Assembly (NCBI GenBank): GCA_018398765.1
Contig: JAHBMJ010000716.1
Location: 1 to 42,077, forward strand
DNA: 42,077 nucleotides
Reading direction: 5' to 3'
DNA from: Chromera velia
Taxonomy: Eukaryota > Sar > Chromeraceae
Shown: in pieces, positions 1-9,380 of the stretch
Numbering within the stretch: the first letter of the stretch is position 1
Layout: every line of letters begins with the position of its first letter
Program-made: the position numbers and the translations under genes
Notes under the pieces: generated by a model
Seen by the model: only the letters and a program-made list of their open reading frames with translations
Databases searched by the model: none
What the model was told of the DNA's origin: nothing

Positions 1-894
1 CTGCTTGTCTCCTTTCTCCTTCTACGTTTACTTTATCTTTATCTGCATGACTCGTTGCGCTTGGATCTGCGTGAGTTCCTTTTTTGAGGATGAGTGAGAT
101 GCAACGAGGTGTTGTGCAGAAGGACAGAAAGAGAAGGAATTGGAGAAAACAAGAACTTGGATGCGATCGGGTGCAGACGTAAAGGGGGAAGAGACAGTAA
201 GACCGTAGATTTCAGATCGTGCAGGGAAGTTGGAAAGGGGACCAATCGTTAGCCCCGTTGGTTCGGGTTTCGGTTTGGATCTTTTTTTTTGCACGCCCGT
301 TTCTGTCCGCTTCGTCTCCCGCTGCGTTTCCTTCTTACTTGCCCTCAAACCGTCTCTCGATCGACTCTTTTCTTGACCTCGATTCCCACTCCGACTGTCT
401 CTCTCGAGCCCCGTCTGTTGAGGATATTGTGCCGAATCGAGCCTCTGGCTGATTGGAGTCGTTCTCTCTCGTCCTGTTACGTTTCAGTGAATCGTGTTCA
501 GTGTCTTACCTGGTCACGCCGTTTGGGTGTAAAAGGTTTGTTTGTCTGTTTACTCGGTTCAACGAGTCGGTTGCATCAAAATGTTAAATGCAATGTCATG
601 CATGTAGAAGATTGATTGAGAACATAAAACTATATAAAACTCATCAACACACAGACAATCTGGTTAACAATGGTTGTACGATTGTGTGTATCATACGAAA
701 TTGCTTAAAATTGTTCAACTCTAGGCTCAACTGTTGTCAACTATCATACTGGCATCATCAGTGGCATGTTCCTGATTGCTTTCAGTTTAATACCCAACTT
801 CAATGTTGTATAAAATTACTTTATATTAAAAAAAAAAAAACTCTAGAAAAAACTAGAAAAAAAAAAATGTAAAGTACCTGTAAATGCGGAGCTC
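1..894. other. No gene recognised; left-edge intergenic DNA
   Basis: The first ~560 bases are of mixed composition and open in short stretches on both strands (minus 28-348, plus 219-452 and 289-615), but none of the translations has a recognisable motif or is clearly preferred. From about 600 the DNA becomes AT-rich with long A runs (829-868). It could include the end of a gene lying to the left, but nothing shows this directly. Confidence 0.5.
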
Positions 895-1187
895 AGGCTA
901 GGCGTATCCTAGTACGGCGTATCACAGAAAAAAAAAACGTGAATTTTCGCTTATAATTTTTGTTTTTTACCGACTTGGACGATGCTAGGTGACAAACAAC
1001 TGTTATTCAAGTTATGCATAACTGTTGTTTGGGGTTTGTACTACTTTGTAGTAAACTTTGTACAACTGTTGTTTATAGGTGTTGCACAAACAAAAAAAGA
1101 AAAAAATAATTAGGATATAATTAGGCCAATTCTTATTTATTTTTTTCCTCTGGTTTTTCTTTTTTTTTGCTGTGATACGCCTAGGCT
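895..1187. mobile_element. MITE-like element with terminal inverted repeats
   Basis: The left end (895-927) and the right end (1170-1187) are inverted copies built on GGCGTATCACAG / CTGTGATACGCC, each followed inward by a poly-A or poly-T tract. The left end carries a 15-bp internal duplication that repeats the GGCGTATC core. The interior is AT-rich, holds repeated ACAACTGTTGTTT-type words (near 990-1080) and has no ORF. Short length, no coding capacity and inverted ends are the hallmarks of a non-autonomous DNA transposon. I could not identify a clear target-site duplication, so the exact boundaries are approximate. Confidence 0.55.
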
Positions 1188-1587
1188 AGCGCCTAAGGCC
1201 CAGGGGCTAGCGTTATTAAGTGGCTTGACATGGATGACAAACCTAGTGACAAACAGCCTCCTGTATACGGTATGCATGAGGTATTTGTTTTTTGGGTAAT
1301 AATATAACCACAAGTAAAACTATTAGTAAAAACTACTACCATGCAGCAGAACCAATACTATTCTTTCTTTTTTTTCTCTGAAACCGTAAACGACGTTTTA
1401 TATCATAGATTCATAGTCGTACAAGTATACTGTACAATATACTATTATCATATGAATTATACGTGTATGGAGCTTGATGCAGACTGGAACATGTTCTGCA
1501 ACCTTTTGAATTATTATGACAAGACGTCGTTAATTCATCGAACCGTCCGCCTCGGACCCGCCTCCCTCACGCAGTTCAAACCTACGT
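1188..1587. other. AT-rich spacer downstream of the endonuclease ORF
   Basis: This stretch lies 3' of the minus-strand endonuclease ORF. It is AT-rich and contains only a 92-codon plus-strand frame (1341-1619) full of aromatic residues, typical of AT-rich non-coding DNA. No element ends or RNA genes were recognised. Confidence 0.5.
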
Positions 1588-2523
1588 TCAAGCTTTTATG
1601 TTTTTGGCAAACTCAATGAACGTAGGCATAAAATGAAATTCGTCACAACCCTTGTGATAATTGCATGCCCGCTCAATGAGTTCTAGAAGCAATTCAACCT
1701 CCCTTGCGTCTTCGTCCCTGATCAGCTGATTGAACAGAGCTAGGCGATCAGAGCGACTGACGAGCTTCCCTCTACCCCCACCAAAGACCTCTTGACAAAA
1801 TCGAGCTCTGTTCAGCTTTCGCGGCATAACCAACTTGGAGCCAGCATCTAGTTCAGTGGGATACATCCAGGCAAGAATATCAGACACAGCAGCCTTCTCC
1901 GAGAACTTCAACTCGTAAAGAAGACGGCCCCCAGGCTTTTTGGATTGATTTTTCAGCAGAGATCCATGGACCCTGCAGGGAGCACGAAGGGCGTTTTTGC
2001 TTATCACGTCCCAGATATCCGTGAGAAAGTCCGGATTGCTAGCTGCAAAGCGAAGCGTCATATCAGCGCTGGTCAGACACGCAGCTAGACTGCCGTCTCC
2101 CTCAAAGATTCCTCTGACAAGATCGTAGTAGTGCTGTTCAAATGGGGGTTCCAACCGGGGTAGACGGATAAATTTGTGCTTGTGAGAGCGAGAAAAGTCT
2201 GCTCTGAGGGAATCCCGCTTCAGCATGTCACAAGCTGCCTCTGATAGAAGTTTACAGGAGACTCCGAATAACACAGCATGGTAGGGGGTGTTTTTTGGCG
2301 TTTGCGTGTAGAAAGAAATCGGATGGGAGCTCTTCAGAACGAACTTGAGGCGCTGCAACCACTGGAAGTCTGTATATTTCTGACCCCAGCGAATGGCATA
2401 TTTAGAAGCCACACTTCCATCCGTCAGCAGCGCACCGAAAAACCAGCAGGTTTCTGCAGAATTAAGTCCGTTCCTGAGAAAATTGGCATTCACAATATGT
2501 TTTCGTCCCGTCACTGATGCCAT
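1588..2523 (-). CDS. Stand-alone LAGLIDADG homing endonuclease-like protein
   Basis: Uninterrupted 311-codon ORF from an ATG at 2523. Two LAGLIDADG motifs are visible: WFFGALLTDGSV (about residues 27-38, acidic residue D35) and LVRGIFEGDGSL (about 135-146, acidic residue D143). In this family each motif supplies one helix of the two-helix core and one metal-binding acid of the active site, so a single chain with two motifs would act as a monomer and cut a long asymmetric DNA site. The C-terminal stretch ending ILAWMYPTELDAGSKL then MPRKLNRARF matches the usual family ending (small hydrophobic helix, then a conserved R-K/N-R stretch). Both catalytic acids are intact. No intein splice residues surround it and no host intron is evident, so it looks free-standing. 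Flanks are AT-rich and carry a MITE and TGCATGCA motifs. Biological target and expression are unknown. Confidence 0.8.
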   Translation of the reverse strand: MASVTGRKHIVNANFLRNGLNSAETCWFFGALLTDGSVASKYAIRWGQKYTDFQWLQRLKFVLKSSHPISFYTQTPKNTPYHAVLFGVSCKLLSEAACDMLKRDSLRADFSRSHKHKFIRLPRLEPPFEQHYYDLVRGIFEGDGSLAACLTSADMTLRFAASNPDFLTDIWDVISKNALRAPCRVHGSLLKNQSKKPGGRLLYELKFSEKAAVSDILAWMYPTELDAGSKLVMPRKLNRARFCQEVFGGGRGKLVSRSDRLALFNQLIRDEDAREVELLLELIERACNYHKGCDEFHFMPTFIEFAKNIKA

Positions 2524-2998
2524 TCTGAATCCTGAGCACCGTTCTGGCGTACCAGACGCATATCAATGACTTCTTGTTTGCAACCAGTGTTTGCAAGACA
2601 CGAATCGAAATGGATGCTTCTGCAGGACCAGCTTTTTTCCATCCACAGATGCTCGAAGCCACACGACTTTACTCGATCATGGGAGGCGTGGTCTTTGCAC
2701 CTCTCGGGGCATCTTAATGGCCCCTCCCTCTAACTTGCCGTGTATGCATGCATCCGAGCCGGCCCTGCCAATGACCTGCAGGACGTGACTCGTGTTACTC
2801 TTCGATCGATCCCTCGCCTTCTATAATTGCGTTAATTGCATATCTTGTTAGCGATTTTTTGGGTGTATGCATGCACGCGGCTCGGATATGAATATACGGC
2901 TGAGTCGGAATTGATTTTCTTTAGTGTCTCTCTGGTCCGAATATATATGGCTCGGAATGGATTCGAGCATTCGCGGAATGTATGCATATGCATGGCTC

Positions 2999-3045
2999 TG
3001 CATGCAGGGCTCTGCATGCATGCATGAGCCGCGGGTCTGCATGCA
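2999..3045. promoter_or_regulatory. Cluster of four TGCATGCA octamers
   Basis: The palindrome TGCATGCA occurs at 2999-3006, 3013-3020, 3017-3024 and 3038-3045, with two more copies upstream at 2745-2752 and 2868-2875. TGCATGCA is the known recognition sequence of an apicomplexan AP2-domain factor (Plasmodium PF14_0633), so this may be a binding-site cluster. It could equally be a short repeat expansion, since neighbouring words share the GCATGC core. It lies between the divergent endonuclease and transposase ORFs. Confidence 0.3.
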
Positions 3046-3052
3046 CGAGAAT

Positions 3053-3080
3053 CGCCCCTGACACCGGTCCAGGAAAGGGG
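3053..3080. repeat. 28-bp dispersed repeat, copy near the transposase
   Basis: The segment beginning CGCCCCTGACACCGGTCC and ending AGGAAAGGGG is repeated with one substitution at 9361-9388, where it directly abuts the GC-rich repeat copy B. It is probably the edge of a larger dispersed element family, of which only the end is kept here. Confidence 0.6.
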
Positions 3081-3350
3081 CTTGAAGCCCTCAGATGAGA
3101 GGTTGGCCCCAAAAAGCTAGCTTCACACGCTAAAAAAAAAAAGAGTTTGATTTTTTTTAAAATTCTGATTTTATAGTTTTTGTAGAGTTTTTCGTAGGTT
3201 TTCAAACATTTTTTAAAACTTGAAATAAAATTGTAAAATAAAAAAGTGAAGAAATGTCCTAGGATAAGAAACCGCTCGATCCTCTAGAATCTTTCTAAAA
3301 CTTTTATGATAGCGATGTTTCAATTCTATCTAGAACAGTAGAAAAACAAC

Positions 3351-4940
3351 ATGAAACCAGAAGAGATCACCTCATTGATTAGCGTGTTAGACTTTGTCCG
3401 CAACACGCCTCCTGCTGAGCTCTTCAACATTCTCTGTCAGTGGAGCCTCCTCTCAAAGGAAAAAACTTGTGATTGTAGAAAAGTATTCAAAACGTGGAAA
3501 GAGATCTCTGAAGAGGTTTCCTCTTTTCAGAGCCTTCTCGAAAAGAACTACGGAAAGTGTACCTGCAGATCGACACGTTATACAGCTGATGCAGGGATGC
3601 TGTTAGACAGACGCCTGTTTCAGATGAGCTTTCCTGCCAAGCTGGCCTGTCTCTGGACCTTTGCAGAGTCAATCCCCCCCAAACAGGCCTAGGCATTGCT
3701 CTATACGAAAGGAGTGAAGGAATTCAAGTTTTCTGTAAAACAAGTGCGCAGATTCTATCGGCACGTCCGCACCTATGTACAGGAATACAACCTCCTGGAA
3801 GAAAGTCTGGGGGGGGGCAGACTCGGAAGCCGCCACACCTGCGAAAAAGGAGACGAATGTGGCTGCCCGGGAGTATGAAAGGAAGATCTGAAAGACCATC
3901 TGTTTAGAAAGTCAACCGAGTGGAGAACTCCTCCCCCCCCAGGACAAGAGAAGAATGGAAAAAAGGCCCTGCTCACCTGTGTTCAGGTTGATGAAAGTCA
4001 GTCAGTCAGACTTTAATTCGATAACTCCCTGTCTCCCCCTACACGCCAGATACCAGTGTTTGCCCTTGGAAGTCAGGTGCCTGCCAGTGTGTCCTCGAGT
4101 CTGCATGGAAGTATCCAGACATAAAGTATATCAATCGATCGATCGATGAATTATAGTTGCACAGTCAGTCAGTCAGATCAGTCAATCATGCACTAATTGC
4201 AAATTGATGGAGCATTATTCTTTATGTACTTCGTTCACTTTGTGTGTGCCTGCCTGTTTGCAGTCTGTATGCAGACACACTTCAAAAAGAAGAAACAAGT
4301 AGCACGCGAGACGGGTCAGCTAGTCAGAAAGCAGACTCAGCTTGAGAATTGGGTTTGCGGATGTGTGGATCAACACACAGGCAGATTTCGTTTTCGCATC
4401 TTACCAGAAAGAAGGTGCACGCGCAACAAAGACGAGCTGACGGGCTTTGTTTTGGATGTCTGCGATGCATGTACGTTTCTTGTATCAAATGCATTGAAGG
4501 CGTATTGCCCTCGCACGCTTGCATGCGAAGCCATCTTACATGAAAGTGTAAAGCATAGAGGGGGGAAATTGCTTTCAGATAAAACTGATCAAAGTGGGGC
4601 AGCTCTCCATATACAACAGATTGAGTCTCTGTGGAGGCGCATTCATTTTTTTTTTGCTGTGTACAATTTGCAGAGGCAGCAACCGAGGGGGGACCTACTG
4701 GTGCCCAGCCGTCTGCGCGAGGAACAGAGATCTGGCTCCGCTTTGAGCTGCCCTGAAGCTGCTCGTCAGCCTCCGCTCTGCACATACCTGCATGAGTGGC
4801 AGTTCAAGTGGAATGAAAAAGTTTTTCAGCATTCCCAGTCAGGATTTGCAAAGCTGATCCATGCAATCAGGTTTGTTCAGCCAGTGTTGGGGATGGTTGC
4901 TCCTGTGAAAAGGAAAAAAGCATGCGGGACGGCGGGGTAA
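3351..4940 (+). pseudogene. Degenerate Merlin / ISXO2-like (IS1595-type) transposase
   Basis: Two blocks in the same frame. Block 1 (3351-3878) carries a C-x-C ... C-x-C zinc-ribbon-like N-terminus and a basic KQVRRFYRHVRTYV segment. It is interrupted by an in-frame TAG at 3690-3692. Block 2 (4197-4940) carries MQIDGALF, then W-V-C-G, then HIQQIESLWRRIH, then YLHEWQFKWNEKVF. This order matches the DDE domain of Merlin/IS1595 transposases: first acid in a DE-like strand, W-x-x-G strand, second acid, H-x-x-x-I-E-S-x-W with the catalytic Glu, and a Y-x-x-E-x-x-x-x C-terminal helix. The first Asp and final Glu are present, but the position of the second Asp reads VSNALKAY, with Asn. A possible intron at about 4226-4263 (or to 4274) would join the DGALF strand to the following Lys-rich segment. 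The stop codon, the Asp-to-Asn change and the disordered middle suggest a dead copy; a spliced active gene is less likely. Confidence 0.65.
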
Positions 4941-5332
4941 GGAAGAAACGATGAGACAGAAACAGAGACCGAGACAGAAGAAGAAGGAAGACAGGGTCGG
5001 CTGAAAAGAATACGTCACTCTGCTTGTGGTCATAGGACTGACCAGCAAAATCAGTTGCATGCACATGCATGCGACTGCATTGGTGGGGATCGGGGGGCCG
5101 GTGGGGGTTCTTCTGCTTCTTTCTCCCAAGTGTCTGTGCTGCCTTTTGAACCTTCTGCACTGCTGCCTGCCGGGCCACCCGTTCGTAGCGAGAGATCTGC
5201 AGACAAAAAGGGAGAGATGAGAGATTAATGCATATGTGTATTGAATTTCATGCGTGAGAATTAAATAGCATTATATGAAAAAAAAATATAGGGGGCAGGG
5301 GGTGGGTAGGGAAGGTAACGTACCTGAGAGGG
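4941..5332. other. No gene recognised; purine-rich then G-rich spacer
   Basis: After the transposase stop the plus strand is a purine run rich in GAGACAGAAACAG words (4940-5000), then unremarkable DNA, an A9 run near 5278 and a GGGGGCAGGGGGTGGG tract at 5290-5306. One TGCATGCA octamer lies at 5056-5063. No transposon terminal repeat was identified. Confidence 0.45.
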
Positions 5333-5932
5333 TTAAAGGGAAGTGTGTGTGCAGTGCTCGTGCCCTTTCTTCTGATGGCATGATTTGCAGAGGAGTTCAC
5401 AGCATTCGAACTCGATGAGGAATGACTTCAGCGTCTCCTTTGCACCAACTGGATCCACTGGCCAATAAAAAGTAGACAAAGAAGTCTTCAGTTCTCCCTC
5501 TCCGTATGTGTATGCATGTGTCCTGCCACGCAGTTCCGGTAGAGGAAGTGCAGTGTGATGGAAGTCACCTCCATAAACAAACAATACAAAAGGATTATCT
5601 GAAGATCCATTATTCTCTCCTTCATCATCATTTTCTCTTTCTTTTTCTCTTATCTTTCTTTCTTTCGAAAGGTCTGTTCCGCAGTCTTTACATCGATTCT
5701 GATGTGCTTCATGGCACGGAGTCAACATTAGCCTTCTTCTTTCATCTTTATGCCACTCTCCCCAGTATACATTTTCTATGAAAGAAGTCAAAATATCTTT
5801 TACTTCATCTTTTTGTACTGTTCTCTCTGTATATATGCCCTGGCCCTTGAATTGTGACCAAATAGGCGTATACCACCCTAATGTACCTACAGACAAACAC
5901 CTGCCGACACCTACTAACTCGTACACAAACAA
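5333..5932 (-). CDS. Small HNH-type nuclease-like protein whose N-terminus is MITE sequence
   Basis: ORF of 199 codons. A zinc-ribbon HNH pattern is visible: CKDCG (C81, C84), DFHHT (H125, H126) and CELLCKSCHQKKGHEH (C182, C185, H186). The order C-x2-C ... F-H-H ... L-L-C-x2-C-H is that of compact HNH endonucleases, where FHH provides the catalytic His and the four Cys hold a structural zinc. A charged, low-complexity insert (about residues 89-108, Lys/Glu/Asn) separates the first Cys pair from the HH; it may be an unrecognised intron or a linker. Codons 1-32 (5837-5932) lie inside MITE copy 1, so either the element supplied the present start codon or the native start is further in, after the element boundary. 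Base composition is more AT-rich than the host genes. A source in a mobile element or intron is likely; no function is shown. Confidence 0.5.
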   Translation of the reverse strand: MFVYELVGVGRCLSVGTLGWYTPIWSQFKGQGIYTERTVQKDEVKDILTSFIENVYWGEWHKDERRRLMLTPCHEAHQNRCKDCGTDLSKERKIREKERENDDEGENNGSSDNPFVLFVYGGDFHHTALPLPELRGRTHAYTYGEGELKTSLSTFYWPVDPVGAKETLKSFLIEFECCELLCKSCHQKKGHEHCTHTSL

Positions 5933-6173
5933 ACACTATGCCACCCTTTGCTCTTATATTTTGCGCCATTGTTGCACGTCTGTCGTCGACGCGCGCGCAC
6001 GCGATGAGAGTGCTTACACCACTTTCAGATAGGGCCCCCACCTGGAGCTGGCCATTTTTTTTTTACAAAAAAAAAAAAGAATTGAAAAATAAAAAAGAAA
6101 ACCATACAGATTCATCCATACAGATCAGTTGATGCAAAGGGTGGTTGAATGGTCACAATTCAAGGGCCAGGGC
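5837..6173. mobile_element. 337-bp MITE, copy 1
   Basis: The element starts GCCCTGGCCCTTGAATTG and ends with the reverse complement; the inverted repeats match for about 24 bases (5837-5860 against 6150-6173). A near-identical copy of exactly the same length is at 7083-7419. The interior holds a CGACGCGCGCGCACGCGA segment and a T-run/A-run hairpin (6054-6077). No transposase is encoded. The left edge lies in the HNH ORF. No obvious target-site duplication is seen (flanks TATATAT and TTTGTAG). Confidence 0.88.
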
Positions 6174-6708
6174 TTTGTAGAGTCAAACCATAAAAACACG
6201 TTTTTCTTGAAATGACTTCTTTTTCTTTCTGACTGACAGAACACGCGAACGGAAGGAAAAGGCCACCCAACCGACCTACCAAGTAACCGACCCACTTATG
6301 TTTTCTCCCTGCCTGCCTTCTTCCCGTCTCTCTCTCTTTCGCTCTTCTACCACAAGCTTTCTACCATCGAGCACACTGTCTGACTGAATATGCCCCTACC
6401 CTTCACTTTCTACCAACCGATTGCCAAGCCCCTCCGTACAGTGTACACTCATCTGTTTTGTTTATCTTTTATCACTCTTTTCTACCATGTCCTGCCTACT
6501 GCACCTCTCTGCTCTTTTATTCACTGACAGTCATTCGTCTATTTAGTTACACTAAGTCTTCTCCTGTCACATATACTCTCTGCTCCCATGAAAGGCCTGT
6601 CTCACTCTTTCTTACCTACTTACCTCAATCCTTTCTCCTTCCTTTTCTCTCACTGAAACGTATACGCCGTCTTTCTATACTCTTTCTCCCTCTCCCACCT
6701 TCTTTCTC

Positions 6709-6753
<45 letters not shown>

Positions 6754-7082
6754 ATCCTTGCTAGCTCTGTACATCCAACCTCTGAACTAGCCTGCGTGCA
6801 CCCTCACACTTAGTGACCTACCTACCCACCCACCCAACTACTCATCCATCCATCCATCCACATATACACATACATACACACACACATACATACACATATA
6901 CGTATACATACAGAGAAGGGGGAGGGGGGGGCAAAAAAGGGTCCAAATCGAAGAAAACCAACTTTCTGAGAAACGCTACCCAGAGAGAGAGTCAGTCGCT
7001 CTAAGTAACCTGCAGAGACGGCAGAGACGGCAAAGACGTTTATTCAAGAACAAAAAGAAATCAAAGTCACACAGCTCACGAT
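6174..7082. other. Intergenic DNA with CT- and CA-rich simple sequence
   Basis: The stretch between the two MITE copies is pyrimidine-rich. It contains a (CT)n microsatellite at about 6705-6752, (CCAT)n/(CA)n/(TA)n words at 6840-6912 and a G-run at 6917-6930. Apparent ORFs (6458-6790, 6813-7004) are translations of these repeats. A GCAGAGACGGC / GCAAAGACG short tandem repeat lies at 7012-7038. No gene is supported. Confidence 0.6.
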
Positions 7083-7419
7083 GCCCTGGCCCTTGAATTA
7101 TGACCAAATAGGCGTATACCACCCTAACGTACCTACAGATAAACACCTGCCGACACCTACTAACTCGCACATAAATAAACACTATGTCACCCTTTGCTCT
7201 TATATTTTGCACCATTGTCGCACGTCTGTCGTCGACGCGCATGCGCGCAATGAGAGCGCTTACACCACTTTCAGATAGGGCCCCCACCTGGAGCTGGCCA
7301 TTTTTTTTTTACAAAAAAAAAAAAGAATTGAAAAATAAAAAAGAAAACCATACAGATTCATCCATACAGATCAGTTGATGCAAAGGGTGGGTGAATGGTC
7401 ACAATTCAAGGGCCAGGGC
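7083..7419. mobile_element. 337-bp MITE, copy 2
   Basis: Same length and ends as copy 1 (5837-6173), with about a dozen scattered substitutions over 337 bases and no large indel, so the copies are young or conversion-homogenised. The inverted ends are GCCCTGGCCCTTGAATT at the left and its complement at the right. The minus-strand frame through it (starting MGALSESG) is shared with copy 1 but differs by many replacements, as expected for non-coding DNA. Confidence 0.88.
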
Positions 7420-7765
7420 TTATATATAGATATAAGCTTGGAAAACTCTGTTTCTGCTACCTGAGACCTTGTTAAAACCATTTTGGCTTACAAAGTTTTC
7501 TTCTCAATGATGACCCTATACACCTTCCTCATATACACATTCTCTTTTCATTCAATCTATTCTTGTATCTTGGAAGATCTCTCTGTACGCGTGTTGACTG
7601 TGTTATTTCATACAACATGCGTCTGTAGCTAGAGAGCTTAGCCGAGCTTAAAATAGTAAGCCGGCGGGCCCCTGGCCCTAGCGTTTCATTCTGTGTATGG
7701 GCGAGCCACTAAGCAATTGTGGCGGCGCCCACTGGGTTCTCATCCTAGGGTTTCTAACCAACCCA
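7420..7765. other. Spacer without recognised features
   Basis: Unique-looking DNA between MITE copy 2 and GC-rich repeat copy A. It has a CCGGCGGGCCCCTGGCCC tract near 7661-7678. No ORF of interest and no RNA gene was recognised. Confidence 0.45.
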
Positions 7766-7972
7766 AAGGGGACCGTGCGTATCCCTTCTAAGCAGACCCT
7801 CGGCCACCGCCGCCGCCTTTAAGTTATTTGAACCTGCGTGACGGTAGTTGATCGGCCGGCCGCCACCACCGCCATGTCGGGGGACGTCCCCCCCATCCCC
7901 CACATTTATTAATAATTTGCCTACCGCCACCACGAAGTTTAGGAACATCACAAATAGGGTGGCAGGGGTGAT
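7766..7972. repeat. GC-rich dispersed repeat, copy A
   Basis: About 207 bp, roughly 88-90 percent identical by eye to 9381-9598. It contains nested palindromes: GATCGGCCGGCC at about 7849-7860 and GGGGGACGTCCCCC at about 7878-7891. On the minus strand both copies keep an open frame reading VGKLLINVGDGGDVPR. The copy begins AAGGGGACC and ends TAGGGTGGCAGGGG. The element class is unknown; there is no transposase. Confidence 0.8.
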
Positions 7973-8704
7973 ATCAGGCCGACCGAGTGTATATGGTATG
8001 TCCGAATTAACGTATGCATGAATTGATCAATGCATGCTAATGTGTTCTGCTGTACATATATGCAGGTCACACGTTTCAAATACAGAGAAGACACCTGGAG
8101 AACGGAGCTGGGATTTGAATGTAAGTCTGTGAAGATATGCTATTTTTGTATGACTTTCCATCGTGTATGTGTAGAGGCTGCGAGGGAAGAGATTGCAAAT
8201 TTAAAGAAGAAAGAAACAATGGTAGACAACAGAGGCCTGAATACACACAAAAACATGAGACTTCAGAAAGCTTCTCGGACATCACAGAGAGAACATTTTC
8301 AGTTATCCATTCATTCAAAGCTATGTTATTCTGTAGTCTCTATATTTTTCTGAACGAGTTCCGACAGTTAGATCCTCGAAAGGTCTTCTTTTTGTACATT
8401 TTTTTTCATGTGTTGCTTTATCTCTGAGCAGGGGGGATCAAAACAACGGTCTGCGATCTGGTTTTTTTCACTCTTTTTCTAAAAAAAAAATATCATGATC
8501 TCTGTGTATGGCCCGTATGCCTGTATGTGAGTGAGTAGAGAGGCAAATAGGTGTATCTTCTTGAATGTGTACACCCTGCCATATAGACTGATTGCACAGC
8601 GTGTATGCATACTGTGTATAACTATATAGATCGGTATAGATGTCTGCATCTGTCTCCTTATCTCTCTTTTCAGCTCGCTTCAACTCGCTTCAGCTCCTTT
8701 CTTT
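7973..8704. other. Unassigned region with one exon-like segment
   Basis: A segment flanked by TATGCAG (ends 8066) and a textbook donor GTAAGT (8121) reads VTRFKYREDTWRTELGFE, and after a GT-AG interval the frame continues AAREEIANLKKKE. The spacing of Trp and the following EAA-type helix is faintly reminiscent of an AP2/ERF domain, but the direct splice joins into a stop codon, so I do not call a gene. The rest is AT-rich, with no recognised feature. Confidence 0.25.
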
Positions 8705-8706
8705 AC

Positions 8707-8862
8707 GTGAGTGAGTGAGTAAGTGAGTGAGTGTGTGTATATGTATATGTATGAGTGTGTTAGTGTGTGTGTGTGTGTCTGTATCACTGTGTGTGTGTGT
8801 GTGTATATATATATGTATGTGTGTGTATATATGTGTGTATGTGTGTGTATGTGTCTGTGTGT

Positions 8863-8922
<60 letters not shown>

Positions 8923-8967
8923 ATGTATGTGTGTCTATATGTGTGTGTATGTGTGTGTGTGTATATA

Positions 8968-9019
<52 letters not shown>

Positions 9020-9036
9020 TGTGTGTATGTGTGTAT
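8707..9036. repeat. (GT)n compound microsatellite
   Basis: About 330 bases of nearly pure alternating GT with GTAT, GTCT and GTAC interruptions. It starts with GAGT units and contains (GTAT)n at 8907-8930. ORFs on both strands here (Cys/Val on plus, His/Thr on minus) are repeat translations. Confidence 0.95.
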
Positions 9037-9380
9037 GCATAGGTATGTGTGCGTGACCACAATGTATGTTCCTGTATGTGCTTGCAGGCATTTGAACATT
9101 TTAATCTAGAAGAGACCTTGGAGAACGTGAGTTTTATATACACTTCTGCATGTGTCTGCTTGTATGCGCGTGCACTTCACTCTGAGAGTGTCTATGGCGG
9201 TCTGTCTTTGTGAATGCCCCTCCGTCTTTATCAGTCTAGATGAGAGTGTGTGTTTGTGTTCTAGGTATATGTCTGTCTGTCTCTCTTTCTTTCCACCTAC
9301 CATCGTCTGCTCTCTTTCTTGTTTGTCTGCCTGTCTACCGCTACCTGCCTATCTACCATCGCCCCTGACACTGGTCCAGG

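Larger units (their letters stand above)
2524..3350. other. Intergenic region upstream of the endonuclease ORF, with TGCATGCA motifs
   Basis: No convincing gene. The first ~140 bases have an open minus-strand frame (2462-2662) that could be 5' sequence or an upstream exon of the endonuclease gene, but no clear splice pair supports it. The middle is dominated by ATGCAT-type words, and 3130-3350 is AT-rich. A 28-base segment at 3053-3080 recurs at 9361-9388. Confidence 0.5.

Noticed and set aside
1588..2523. Explanation of the LAGLIDADG ORF as part of a nuclear intein
   Set aside because: No N-terminal Cys/Ser splice block or C-terminal His-Asn motif was seen around the endonuclease core, and no extein frame flanks it.
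8690..9143. Long His/Thr-rich and Cys/Val-rich ORFs
   Set aside because: They are translations of the (GT)n microsatellite and are open on both strands for that reason only.
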